DNA of 64,000 nucleotides, taken from positions 16,984-80,983 of the forward strand of contig CAYIHX010000012.1 in assembly GCA_964363305.1 (NCBI GenBank), given 5' to 3'. How positions within the stretch are numbered: the first letter of the stretch is position 1; every line of letters begins with the position of its first letter. Below the pieces are notes generated by a model that worked only from the letters and a program-made list of their open reading frames with translations, was not told where the DNA came from and did no database searches. This DNA is from CAYIHX01 sp964363305 (GTDB taxonomy: Bacteria > Bdellovibrionota > UBA1018). Shown one piece after another: positions 45,592-54,300 of the stretch. The translations under genes and the position numbers were made by a program.

Positions 45592-46257
45592 CTACTCGGC
45601 TCGACTTCGACGCTGCAGGAGCCGATCTAAATCGAGGTGGTGCCGAAAAAAAATGAGCCCAAGAATCAAAATTCCTACCCATTCGGGGGTGCCTTTCCGG
45701 ATCAGCACGAGATGAACGACCGTCGCCACCATCAATCCTGTCAAACTCGCCAATTCCGCGGTCGTCGTCTTGAGGTATGCCAAGCCGAAACCGGCGACTG
45801 AAGCGAGCGCCGCCCAAGGAGAAAGCGCGGTCAAAACCCCAAGTAAACCCTCGATTCCTCGCCCACCCTTGAACGCTCGAAACGGGGTAAAGCACTCACC
45901 CATCAACAGCGCAAAAGCTCCCATCCAACAGAGACCCGCCGGAACAACGTGTAGCTCCCAACCTAAAGCACTGGCCCAAACATGAACCCCGACCGGTGAG
46001 AGAAAATACGCGATCACCCCGCCACGAAGAAACGTCAGGGCCATCACCACAATTCCCGCCGGCCACAAACCAAAGGCCCTGGTCACCTCAATTGCGTCCC
46101 ATCCAAGCTCGGTTTCTGGCCACTTTTTAGAACCAGCCACCAATCTCACCACGATGGCAGCCAAGGGAATCGTTCCAACGACATACGCAAAAAAAACGAG
46201 CACCGCTTGGGTCATCGGGGTCAAGTCGCCCTGCCCGTTCATCCAAAAAGAACTCAC
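45592..46257 (-). CDS. plsY: Glycerol-3-phosphate acyltransferase PlsY
   Basis: PlsY transfers an acyl group from acyl-phosphate to glycerol 3-phosphate, the first step of phospholipid synthesis in the PlsX/PlsY route. The 221-residue protein has about five membrane helices. Motifs include VVGTIPLAAIVVRL near the N-terminus, the glycine-rich AFKGGRGIEGLLGVL, and LTGLMVATVVH-like C-terminal helices. The GKGVAT core is altered to GGRGIEG. A GTG start overlaps the lgt stop; ATG 46242 or 46215 would also fit the family. Confidence 0.82.
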   Translation of the reverse strand: MSSFWMNGQGDLTPMTQAVLVFFAYVVGTIPLAAIVVRLVAGSKKWPETELGWDAIEVTRAFGLWPAGIVVMALTFLRGGVIAYFLSPVGVHVWASALGWELHVVPAGLCWMGAFALLMGECFTPFRAFKGGRGIEGLLGVLTALSPWAALASVAGFGLAYLKTTTAELASLTGLMVATVVHLVLIRKGTPEWVGILILGLIFFRHHLDLDRLLQRRSRAE

Positions 46258-47045
46258 TCGCGCCCCCTCGCTGCCTTTTTATTGACTTGACGCAAACGAA
46301 CAATCCACACGCCTACCGTCGCCGAAAAAAGTAAAATCGATATGAACTGGCTAGTGGAGAGCAGGCCGGGGATGACAAACCCCCGAATCTGATCGCCGCG
46401 AAAGATTTCGATGATGCTTCGAATCATTGGATACGCTAAAAAATAGGTCAAAATCACCTGACCTTCAAACTTCCGATTCCGAAAGAGCCACACCAAGCCA
46501 CCCAAGAGAATGGCGAGGGCCGCTGCTTCGTAGAGTTGAGTGGGGTGAAGCAGAACCCCCCTCAGACTCTCCTCGACCAGTTCCGAATGGAGTCTCACGC
46601 CCCAATGACCACCCGTTGGTTTTCCATAACAGCAGCCTGCTCCCAGACAACCGATTCGTCCAAAGGCATGGGCAATGGTCACACCGGGGATCAAAACATC
46701 CAGAGTGTTCCAGATCCCCATCCGATGCTTCCGGCAATACCAAACGATAAAAGGGATCAAAGCAAATGGCGCACCGAGAAAAACCAAACCGCCCTCCCAG
46801 ACCTTGATCATGTCGAGAGGATGAGCGGAAAAATGATCAAGCCTGGTCAAAATGAAAAGGATCCTTGCGCCCCCAAAGCCCGCGATAAGCCCCCAGAAAG
46901 TCAAATCGAGGATCTTCTCTTCGGAGATCTTGGCCCGACGAGCAAGCCTGCGAATCACCGCCACCGAAGCCAAAAATCCCGTCGCCACGAAAAAACCGTA
47001 ACTGTGGATCGGGATCGGACCCAGGTTAACGAGGAGAGGGAACAT
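46254..47045 (-). CDS. lgt: Prolipoprotein diacylglyceryl transferase Lgt
   Basis: Lgt attaches diacylglycerol to the lipobox cysteine of prelipoproteins in the inner membrane. The 263-residue polytopic protein has the start PLLVNLGPIPIHSYGFFVATGF and a Lgt signature region HAFGRIGCLGAGCCYGKPTGGHWGV, spread over residues about 125-150. HPTQLYEA near residue 170 and MIRSIIEIFRGD follow. It overlaps lspA upstream by 20 bases, so the two consecutive lipoprotein-processing enzymes are made together. Many predicted lipoproteins in this window would be clients. Confidence 0.96.
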   Translation of the reverse strand: MFPLLVNLGPIPIHSYGFFVATGFLASVAVIRRLARRAKISEEKILDLTFWGLIAGFGGARILFILTRLDHFSAHPLDMIKVWEGGLVFLGAPFALIPFIVWYCRKHRMGIWNTLDVLIPGVTIAHAFGRIGCLGAGCCYGKPTGGHWGVRLHSELVEESLRGVLLHPTQLYEAAALAILLGGLVWLFRNRKFEGQVILTYFLAYPMIRSIIEIFRGDQIRGFVIPGLLSTSQFISILLFSATVGVWIVRLRQVNKKAARGRE

Positions 47046-47541
47046 CGCGAGCCTTCCTCGACGGGTTCTCCTGCGTCAGCAGGTCAAGCATCAAGATTCC
47101 GACTCCGACACAAATGGCGATATCAGCTACGTTAAAAGCTGGAAAATGGTACCGAAACCGCCAATGGAAATCGAGAAAGTCGATGACAAACCCGAAGACC
47201 ATCCGGTCAATCAGATTACCCACCGCACCCCCGATGACTAACGACAGCGCAACGCTCATCTTCAAATCCGCATCGGCGATTTTCCGAAAAATATACCCTA
47301 TGGCAAAAAGAGCGGTGATAGGCACCAGCACAAAAAAGGGAACACGAAACGCCGGGTCGGCGTGAGCCAATAAACCAAACGCTGCCCCAGTATTACGAAC
47401 ATACGTCAGATTAAAAAAGCCTGGGATAACGGACAGTGTCTCGCCCAGACGATAGCTATTATGAACCAGCGACTTCGTCACCTGGTCAAGGACGAGTGAG
47501 AGCGAAGTTAACCCCAGTAAAATCAGATACTTTTTCTTCAT
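47026..47541 (-). CDS. lspA: Lipoprotein signal peptidase LspA
   Basis: LspA is the aspartyl membrane protease that removes the signal peptide from lipid-modified prolipoproteins. The 171-residue protein has four membrane helices and both catalytic aspartate motifs: GGAVGNLIDRMVFG and FPAFNVADIAIC. VRNTGAAFGLL is also typical. It begins with a basic stretch (MKKKYLILLG). The following gene is lgt, which acts one step earlier in the same pathway. Confidence 0.97.
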   Translation of the reverse strand: MKKKYLILLGLTSLSLVLDQVTKSLVHNSYRLGETLSVIPGFFNLTYVRNTGAAFGLLAHADPAFRVPFFVLVPITALFAIGYIFRKIADADLKMSVALSLVIGGAVGNLIDRMVFGFVIDFLDFHWRFRYHFPAFNVADIAICVGVGILMLDLLTQENPSRKARDVPSPR

Positions 47542-47577
47542 AAGCCGTACTCAAGCATTTCACGCCTCCCTCCTCGC

Positions 47578-48021
47578 TTAAAGAGGATTCTTTGGCCAAT
47601 AATACCCCAGCTCATCCGCTACTTGGCGAACGGCCAGCTCCTCTGTTTCACCAAAGGCCCCGGCTTGATGACTATCAACATCAATCTGGCCAACGATTCG
47701 TCCCTTCTGGTCTCGAATGAGGCAGACGAGCTCGGACCGAGTCTCTAAGCCGCAGGCAAGGTAATTTGCTCGCTCTCGTACATCAGGAACATTCTGATCT
47801 TTTTCCTCTAGTACCGCAGTGCCACATACACCCATACCCACCCGAATTCGGGTGTGCACCGGCTTTGCCCCTATGTAGGGACCGAGCACCAAGGTATCCC
47901 GCTGAAGAACGTAGATCCCTACCCAATCGAATCTCCCCGACAAGCCAGCAACATGCCTGACCGCAGACCCCAAAGGGGCCTCTGGCTGAAGCCAGGAAGG
48001 CAGTTCCTGCAAATTCTTCAT
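47578..48021 (-). CDS. GAF-domain protein, free methionine-(R)-sulfoxide reductase-like
   Basis: The 147-residue single-domain GAF protein matches the MsrC/fRMsr family, which reduces free methionine-R-sulfoxide. It shows FDWVGIYVLQ, GPYIGAKP, the catalytic-cysteine region RVGMGVCGTAV, and YLACGLETRSELVCLI with a second cysteine. IVGQIDVDSHQAGAF follows and is typical of the family. The start at 48021 overlaps the stop of the upstream transporter gene; a longer in-frame reading into that gene is rejected. The fit of a third redox cysteine is not clear, so activity is probable, not certain. Confidence 0.82.
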   Translation of the reverse strand: MKNLQELPSWLQPEAPLGSAVRHVAGLSGRFDWVGIYVLQRDTLVLGPYIGAKPVHTRIRVGMGVCGTAVLEEKDQNVPDVRERANYLACGLETRSELVCLIRDQKGRIVGQIDVDSHQAGAFGETEELAVRQVADELGYYWPKNPL

Positions 48022-48926
48022 ACCGTGACCCCTTTCACTCTCCGTTGTTGGAGAAGCGCCACCCCAGAAACAGCGACTCCAAGAATGAAAATACCGAACC
48101 ACTGCCAAAGTTCGATCACCTCGCCAAACACCCAGTATCCCAGTAGCGCCGAGAATGGCGCGTTCATCAAACTTAAAACACTCACCACTCCCGCCGGCGC
48201 ATAACGATAGGCGTGCGTCATACAAATCTGTCCCAGGGTCGCACTTGCCCCCACCAGCAAGAGGACGGGGGTCCACCCTGTCTGAAAGGGCACGGATGAA
48301 AAAAAAGCGAACGGCGCCGCCAAAAGGCTCGTCATCAAAGAGAAATAGAAAATAATGGTGTTGGACGAAAACTGGGCCGAAGCGGCTCGAATTGCGGTGT
48401 AAGCGACGCCGGCGGCCACAGCCCCGAGCAAACCCACCAGGGCCGGAAACCAAGGGAGCAAAGAATGAAAGCCCTCGTCAAAGCGGAGGCCCACAACCTG
48501 CGTCAAACCGACGAAAGCAAGCAAAACAAGACCACGACTTCCGCTGGGCAAGCGCTCTGAAAGGAATAGACGTGAAAAAAGCACAACGAAAATCGGCGAA
48601 CTCCAGTTAAACACCGCAGCGACGGGAAGAGGCAAATGAGTCACTCCGTAAAATAAGGAAGTGACTCCCACGTAACCGGCAATCCCCCGAACGATCAAAA
48701 GAAGGGCGCCGTTTTTCGGGAGAAAAACAATATCCCGGCGAATCACCCCCCAGCACGAAATCGCGACCAGACTGATCATGCCACGCGAAAAAACGAGCCA
48801 GGCATTCGAAACCGTAGGTGCCGCTTTCTTCACGCAAACCGCCATGAGCGAAAACCCGACAACGCTGGCAAACATCCAAATCGTCGCTGTCTTTATCGAA
48901 TCCTGTAACGGCGCCCGAGTTCTCAA
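48018..48926 (-). CDS. EamA/DMT-family transporter
   Basis: The 302-residue membrane protein has ten predicted helices arranged as two EamA repeats. The first starts IWMFASVVGFSLMAVCVKKAAPTVSNAWLVFSR-like over residues 17-50 and contains VFNWSSPIFVVLFSRLFLSERLP. The second contains SVLSLMNAPFSALLGYWVFGEVIELWQWFGIFILG-like sequence near residues 250-285. Such proteins export or exchange metabolites; the substrate cannot be predicted. The TTG start at 48926 is uncertain, with an ATG at 48875 as alternative. It heads the run that continues with the sulfoxide-reductase-like gene and lspA. Confidence 0.87.
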   Translation of the reverse strand: MRTRAPLQDSIKTATIWMFASVVGFSLMAVCVKKAAPTVSNAWLVFSRGMISLVAISCWGVIRRDIVFLPKNGALLLIVRGIAGYVGVTSLFYGVTHLPLPVAAVFNWSSPIFVVLFSRLFLSERLPSGSRGLVLLAFVGLTQVVGLRFDEGFHSLLPWFPALVGLLGAVAAGVAYTAIRAASAQFSSNTIIFYFSLMTSLLAAPFAFFSSVPFQTGWTPVLLLVGASATLGQICMTHAYRYAPAGVVSVLSLMNAPFSALLGYWVFGEVIELWQWFGIFILGVAVSGVALLQQRRVKGVTV

Positions 48927-49162
48927 ACTCTGCTACTTTCGACGATCCACGAAGGGACGGTCAACCCACGTCGCGACAAAAATACTCAGCATAGGTGCGA
49001 GGTAGCACCGATTTCTTTCCGCTCCAAGGCGCGGATAGCGCAAAACGACTCTGAACAAAATAGTCGGGCACAAATCCGCCCTCGATCGTTTGTAGCAGCA
49101 AAATAGGAATTTTTATCGTCATTACTCGCAGTTAGCACTCCCTTCTGACTCCGACATTTTTT
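48927..49162. other. Divergent intergenic region upstream of the cysteine-rich locus
   Basis: No gene is seen in this stretch. Two inverted repeats stand out: GGTGC-N6-GCACC (48994-49009) and CGACT-N11-AGTCG (49046-49066). The second is centred about 133 bases upstream of the start expected from the sigma-54 element at 49163, a distance used by enhancer-binding activators. This is only a suggestion, as the arms are five bases long. Confidence 0.3.
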
Positions 49163-49178
49163 TGGCACGCATCCCGCA
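49163..49178 (+). promoter_or_regulatory. Candidate sigma-54 (RpoN) promoter
   Basis: TGGCACG, four bases, CC, then GCA aligns position by position with the sigma-54 -24/-12 consensus (TGGCACG-N4-TTGCW), differing only at the two T residues of the -12 box. The invariant GG and GC dinucleotides are correctly spaced. A T-run precedes the -24 element. Transcription would start near 49189, about 33 bases before the first gene of the cysteine-rich locus, which has a good ribosome-binding site. It occurs in an intergenic region at the right distance, which adds weight. Confidence 0.6.
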
Positions 49179-49189
49179 GAAGGGGCCAG

Positions 49190-49207
49190 CGACACCACAG
49201 AGTGTCG
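49190..49207 (+). promoter_or_regulatory. 5'-leader hairpin
   Basis: CGACAC and GTGTCG form a six-base-pair stem with a six-base loop. It begins where a transcript from the sigma-54 element should start and ends just before the AGGAGAGGA ribosome-binding site, leaving that site free. A 5'-terminal hairpin like this could stabilise the mRNA. Confidence 0.45.
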
Positions 49208-49221
49208 AAAGGAGAGGATTT

Positions 49222-49884
49222 ATGAGGTTGAAAAATTGGATCACACAAGTCGCCCTCGTTGTTACGACAACGTCGGCTCTGTGTAGTGGATGGGAAGCGC
49301 ACGCGTTCATTCAAAGAAACGATTGTTTACGACGGGGGTCTGCCGGAGGCATGGGACGCCAAATGGGTGTTCGTAACGCGAGCCGAATCGTCCAAGCGAT
49401 GTGGAATCGGATGGGACGCACCTGCAATCAGGTCGATCGTCTCGCCACGATCATTTCAGATACGCCGCTCGCTCGACCCTACACAGGGGGTGAGTTCGCC
49501 GCCTGTTTTTTCCAGGGGTACGTAGATACGCTCTGGTCTCAGCTCGACCAGATCTACGACAACTGCGGGGTGCGCTGCTTCAGCGCTGGTGCCGAAATCG
49601 GAAACATCTCGGCCCAGGGCTACTGCGCCGCCAGCATGGCCGTCGGTGGTCTGTATGACCCTGGTTTCATCTCCCAACCCCCTCTTCCATTCTGCGGCCA
49701 AAACCTCGTTTTTGGATGCAAATCTGAATACGTCGCAGTGGCCTCTTTCGAATACCCTGGCTGCCAGGTCTTTACCGAAGGGGCCTTTTCTCTGACCTTC
49801 GATAACACCGTAAGGCAAGATTGCTATGTCCCAACCGACGTACCGATTCGCGATCATGAACCCATGTTCGGATTCTTGGAGTGA
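49222..49884 (+). CDS. Secreted cysteine-rich protein, paralogue 1
   Basis: No known family is recognised. The 220-residue product starts at an ATG preceded by AGGAGAGGA and has a signal peptide cleaved probably after AHA (residue 28). The mature protein has ten cysteines at 35, 68, 95, 115, 119, 135, 158, 166, 181 and 201, enough for five disulfides. Conserved stretches are FFQGYVDTLW, EIGNISAQGYCA, VGGLYDPGF and VRQDC. From Cys115 on, its cysteine spacing (4, 16, 23, 8, 15, 20) matches the third gene of this locus (4, 16, 23, 8, 14, 20), showing common ancestry. The C-terminal tail ends in FGFLE. It is expected to be a stable, disulfide-rich exported protein, expressed under sigma-54. Confidence 0.82.
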   Translation: MRLKNWITQVALVVTTTSALCSGWEAHAFIQRNDCLRRGSAGGMGRQMGVRNASRIVQAMWNRMGRTCNQVDRLATIISDTPLARPYTGGEFAACFFQGYVDTLWSQLDQIYDNCGVRCFSAGAEIGNISAQGYCAASMAVGGLYDPGFISQPPLPFCGQNLVFGCKSEYVAVASFEYPGCQVFTEGAFSLTFDNTVRQDCYVPTDVPIRDHEPMFGFLE

Positions 49885-49892
49885 AATGAATT

Positions 49893-50522
49893 ATGAAAAA
49901 TCTAGCTCTCCTCACCAGTCTACTTCTCTCGCTCGCCGGAGCCGTCGCCTGTAATCAGGCGACGGCGATGGGTAGAGCGATCCCCCAAGTTGTCGAAACG
50001 CGGCCCTCTTCGGTCGGCACCTTTGAACAAGGTCTCGAAATCGGAAGAAGAAATGGAGGTCTCATCTCAGAGCGACTCAAAGCACGAACCGTCGGTACTC
50101 AGGGATGCGAAGCGTTGCCCCAACTTCAGTCTGCGCTCCTCGCGGTGACCCGCACGTTGAAGGGCCCACAAAACCAGGACGATGCACTGGTTTCGGGGTT
50201 CTTCACCGGCTACCTGAGGGCCGTACGGGAGGCGCTTCGTGAAACTCGTCAGGGCTGCGATGCACTGACCTTCGACGAAGGCACCTATGCCGGCTCTCTC
50301 TTGGGCACCCTCTTCTGCCAAGCCAAGCAAGCGGACGAAAAGGCGCTTTCAAGCCTGACCAGCGAGCCCTTCTACGAAGGCTGGGCCGGCGGAAATGAAT
50401 CCTTACGGGCGGAATGCCAGATCGCCCTGGAAGAAACCGCTCTCAGTTGTGATCTCGACCTTTCCCAAACCCTGGAAACCGCCTGCAACGACGGCTTCCC
50501 CCTCATCCGTCTCGAGGAATAG
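49893..50522 (+). CDS. Secreted cysteine-containing protein, paralogue 2 (divergent)
   Basis: The 209-residue product follows the first gene by eight bases. Its N-terminus is a signal peptide that could be a lipoprotein type (AVAC, Cys20), although the lipobox is not ideal. Other cysteines are at 72, 122, 142, 175, 186 and 198. The segment FFTGYLRAVREALRETRQGC, then EGTYAGSLLGTLFC, aligns with FFQGYVDTLWSQLDQIYDNC and EIGNISAQGYC of paralogue 1. Cys122-Cys142 has the same 20-residue spacing as Cys115-Cys135 there. The second half is divergent and one cysteine of the central CxxxC is lost. Function unknown. Confidence 0.8.
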   Translation: MKNLALLTSLLLSLAGAVACNQATAMGRAIPQVVETRPSSVGTFEQGLEIGRRNGGLISERLKARTVGTQGCEALPQLQSALLAVTRTLKGPQNQDDALVSGFFTGYLRAVREALRETRQGCDALTFDEGTYAGSLLGTLFCQAKQADEKALSSLTSEPFYEGWAGGNESLRAECQIALEETALSCDLDLSQTLETACNDGFPLIRLEE

Positions 50523-50525
50523 GCC

Positions 50526-51251
50526 ATGAAAATGATGCACGCGATTTTAGCAGCCTTCTTCTTCATCGCCGAAAGCGGGCTCGCACCCGCGCCCCCGCCC
50601 GGGTTCCAACGGCCGGGGCGCCCGGACTTTGGCCGCCCCCGCTTCGATCACCCGGGGCGCCGCCCCCTTCCGGTTGGCCGACGTATTTTCATTCGACAAG
50701 CAACCTCCGGCCATGCCGACGAGTTGCGCGCTATGCGTATTCTCCAGGGGGTTTTCAACGACGCCCGCTGTGAACGAATCGGCGACTCCCTCCGCCGCCT
50801 GTCAAACGCCATTCTGAGTTCCGCCAGCGAAGCGAACTCGCGCGATCAAGATCTCATTCCCGGCGATCAGCGGAGCGAGCTCCGCAGACGAGCTCGCACG
50901 GGATGGCGCCAAACCTTCCGCAGCCGGATCTTCTGGGAAACCGTGTTCTCACGACTATCCGAGGCTTACCGCTCGTGCGATGCGACGTGCATGGACGATG
51001 GAGACGCCATCGGGGCAATCTCCGGCACCATGTACTGCGCCGCCAATGCAGGCGTTGGCGGCCTGGATGCGCCTGGGTTTTTGGCGCAGAACCTAGTCCC
51101 CATGTGTGAGACGTCCATCTTTGTGGGGTGCCAGCAGTCGTTTCGGCAAGCGGCGCAGGCCTACGATGGGTGCTCCGCCTACCTCAGTGGATCGTTCGAA
51201 CAGACTTTCCTCGAATCAATTTCCCAGGATTGCCACGTCGAACTGCCTTAG
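50526..51251 (+). CDS. Secreted cysteine-rich protein, paralogue 3, with Pro/Arg-rich N-terminus
   Basis: The 241-residue product lies three bases after paralogue 2. A signal peptide (MKMMHAILAAFFFIAESGLA) is followed by a low-complexity Pro/Gly/Arg segment (residues 22-52), which is GC-rich and absent from the other two. The folded part has eight cysteines (82, 151, 155, 171, 194, 202, 216, 236). It shares with paralogue 1 AIGAISGTMYCA, VGGLDAPGF, FVGC and ISQDC with nearly identical spacing. A DUF may exist for this, but I cannot name one. The basic N-terminal linker might contact nucleic acid, LPS or peptidoglycan. Confidence 0.82.
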   Translation: MKMMHAILAAFFFIAESGLAPAPPPGFQRPGRPDFGRPRFDHPGRRPLPVGRRIFIRQATSGHADELRAMRILQGVFNDARCERIGDSLRRLSNAILSSASEANSRDQDLIPGDQRSELRRRARTGWRQTFRSRIFWETVFSRLSEAYRSCDATCMDDGDAIGAISGTMYCAANAGVGGLDAPGFLAQNLVPMCETSIFVGCQQSFRQAAQAYDGCSAYLSGSFEQTFLESISQDCHVELP

Positions 51252-51272
51252 CCCCCGCTGTCTCATCGGGGG
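51252..51272 (+). terminator. Stem-loop between the cysteine-rich genes and the protease
   Basis: CCCCCG and CGGGGG (51252-51257 and 51267-51272) form a six-pair GC stem with a nine-base loop right after the stop of paralogue 3. There is no adjacent T-run. It may be a partial terminator or 3'-end stabiliser that lowers expression of the downstream protease. Confidence 0.4.
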
Positions 51273-51358
51273 AGACGCCGGGAGCCAAGGTCCTGAATTT
51301 TGTTCTCTGCGAGAAGCTGTGGTAGCCGCAACGGGGTGGTGGGCAAGGGGGAAGTGTC

Positions 51359-54300
51359 TTGAAGCAATCTTCTGTCGTTTCTATTGTTTTTTTGGGTCTC
51401 GTTTCCTCATTCCTCGGAGGCTGCTCGCAGCCTCCGCCAAGAGTTGAGCCACCGGTGATCGCGCCAAAAATCGCCGCGCCTACCGAGACGGGCCCTGCGA
51501 TTGCTGTTCTTGAAAACGGCGCACGCGTTCGCATCCTGCGAGAGGGGCGACGTTCCCTTGTAGAAGCAGAAGCCGTGTTGAGCGAAAAATCTTTCGCGCG
51601 GCTTTCCTCCGTCGCCGCCACGAAGGAGGATCGACAGGTCTTGATTCGGTCAGAACTCGATCGCGCCATTCAACAATTGACACGCCAGGGCGCCCGCGTT
51701 CTCTACCGGGCGGACGAAATCGGGTACTTTGCTTTTGCGCTACCCTTCGAACTCGGATCGGCCGACCTCTTGGCTGGGGTCCGAAAGATTCGTCTCGAAT
51801 CGACCCTCCTCATCAACCCCATTCACTTCGATCTCGATTCGCTTGCGTCGGTCAAAACACTTTCGACCGAACTGCTCTCCGATGCCGGACTTTCTCAAGC
51901 GCCCCCCCGCGAAACAAATGATGGCTTCAGCGGCCTCGACACCGTTGGCGCCACCGAGTTTGAAGCACTCGTGGAAAGTGAACTTGGCAATGGCGTGCAA
52001 ATCAACGGCTCCAGTGTTCGCCTCGGTATCACGGACACCGGAATCACCCTCAATCATCCGACATTCCGATCTCACCGGGCGGATCACGTCGACGCCTCCC
52101 GAATCGTCTACCTCAAGGACTTCACTCAAGAGGGGCGCGTCTACTTCCATCCGGACGCATTGCTTTCGATCAAAACCGGTAGCTCCGACGAGGAACTCCT
52201 GATCTCCGGCGAGGTCATCCAAACGCCTCGACTCCCGTCTCTGCCAGTTGGCGATCAACGAACCCAGGTAAAAGACCTTAAGCTTCGGGTGAGCAGCACC
52301 CTAAAGGCTGAGCTCAGCGATCCCATACGCGCACGCAACTTTCGGTTGGGATTTCTCGCTGAAGACAGTCTGAACGGAGAAGAAGATCTGGTCGACATCA
52401 ACGCCAACGGCTCCCGAACGGACCGCTTCCCTATTCTCTATGCTCAGGGCGAGTCCCCCTCCGACGATCGTTTCTACATCGATTTCACTGGCGAGGGCGA
52501 TTTCAGAGCCGCCCCCGCCCTGCATGATTGGAACAGGAGTCGAGAGACGGTCACGGTCGGTGCGGAACGGATTGGCTTTGAGGCCAAGGCCGACCAGCTA
52601 GCTGTTTCGGTCGAAGGTCAACCACCGATCAGCGTGCGGAGTCTCTCGATCGTGGGGTACGACCCGGGAAACCATGGAAGCCATGTCGCGGGAATCGCCG
52701 CGGGCGCGCAGACTCTCTCGAATGACCTGGCCAATACCCGCGCACGCGGTGTTGCACCCGAGGCCGCCATTCTTATGAATCGCGTCTGCGCGAACAATAC
52801 CGGATGCCAGGCCACCGCCGCCCTCATCGACCTCGTGCTCGTTGGCCACGCCGATGTGGTGAATATGTCGCTGGGTGGGCTCAGCCCGTTCAACGACGGC
52901 TACGGAACACAAGAAACCGCGATCAACCGCCTGACTGCGGCGAAAGGCGCGTTATTTATGATCTCCGCTGGAAACAGCGGCCCCGGAAAGCAAACCGTCG
53001 GAAGCCCGTCAACGGCACGTCTCGCCCTCAGCGTAGGCGCCAGTGCGACAACCGCCATGATTCAACGCCAGTACCAATACCCTGGTTTGGGCGGCAGCGA
53101 AGGAAGTGGGATGAACGATCCCTTCATGCTCTTCTTCAGCAGCCGCGGACCCTCGGCCGGCGGTGGGTTCAAACCCAACCTGACTGCTCCGGGCACTGAA
53201 CTGAGCAGCATTCAGCTCCACGCTGCTTCCGGCCGTCTGGCTGGCTTGGACGTTTACTGGGGCACCTCGATGGCCGCTCCAGCGGCGACCGGTGCCTACG
53301 CCTTGCTGCTCGACGGTATCAATAAGTTCAACACAGCCCATCCTGAATCGCCCCTCCCCACCCACTCAACTATCCTGCGACGAGTTCTCATCGAATCCGC
53401 TCAGCCGTTCGATGTAAGTCGAACCGACCTGTCCACAGGCAACACCCAAACAGGCCAATATACCTGGACCGATCAGGGCACGGGCATGATTCACCTCCCT
53501 TCGGCTTGGACTCTCCTGAAAAAGTGGCGCGCCGAAGAACCGGAGGCGACGGTCAAACTGACCAATGGGGCCCCCGTAGAACTCGACTACGAAGTCCTCG
53601 TCAATTCGAAGGACAGCCCCAGCCGTAGCGGGTACGATGGAAGTCGACTCACAACAGATAAGACGCCCATTTTTGGGTCGGGCGTTTACCTCGATTTTTT
53701 CGGTGGCGATACTCTTCGCAAAGTGGCTATCGCTCGAAAGATCCCCGAAGGGCTCGCCACTGGCGAAGAAGACGGCGCGTTACTAAGACAGATCGCATCG
53801 ACCTCCGAGACCTTCACGCTCCGAACGGTGATCTACGGGTCGAGTATCCCGTGGATCAAAGCGGGCGTCCTCGATCAGCTCGCCGAGGGAAATTGCGAGG
53901 CTGCTGATTCCGCGCCTCTCACCTTAATTGGCCAAACGGCGACCACCTCGGTGGACGACGCTGGAAAGGGCGTCTTGACCGCCGCCCGGCACTCCTCGCT
54001 CAATCTCTGCATGGATCGTGAGGCCATCGAAACACGCCTTGCCCCCGGCGACCACGGGGCGCTGATCTATGCCTATCGAACTCGGGATGGCAAAACCTCA
54101 CCCATCGCATCCTTTGTCGTGCCCGTATCGATCAGTGTTCCACATCGCTCGCTCGAACTCTCGCAAGGCTACGAGTTTGCAGCCGGCGTGAAGAGCTTCG
54201 GCGTACGGCGGCACTACGTGAATGTTCCGGCCGGGACCACGGTTCTGCGTGTTAAGCTCGAGGTGCCTCCGGCGAAGTTAGCTACCGGTAACCGCCGACT

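Noticed and set aside
45586..45895. 103-residue N-terminal extension of the BtuF-like protein
   Set aside because: It would overlap plsY by about 300 bases; the ATG at 45586 directly precedes a good signal peptide.
48022..48453. 144-residue N-terminal extension of the GAF protein
   Set aside because: It would read through the transporter gene in another frame; the family starts near MKNLQEL.
45587..48926. Cobalamin riboswitch for the BtuFCD-like importer
   Set aside because: I looked upstream of the run and between its genes; gaps are too short and no B12-box-like sequence was seen.
48994..49009. NtrC-type activator site upstream of the sigma-54 promoter
   Set aside because: The arms GGTGC and GCACC are in the opposite order to the NtrC consensus (GCAC first), so NtrC is not supported; another activator remains possible.
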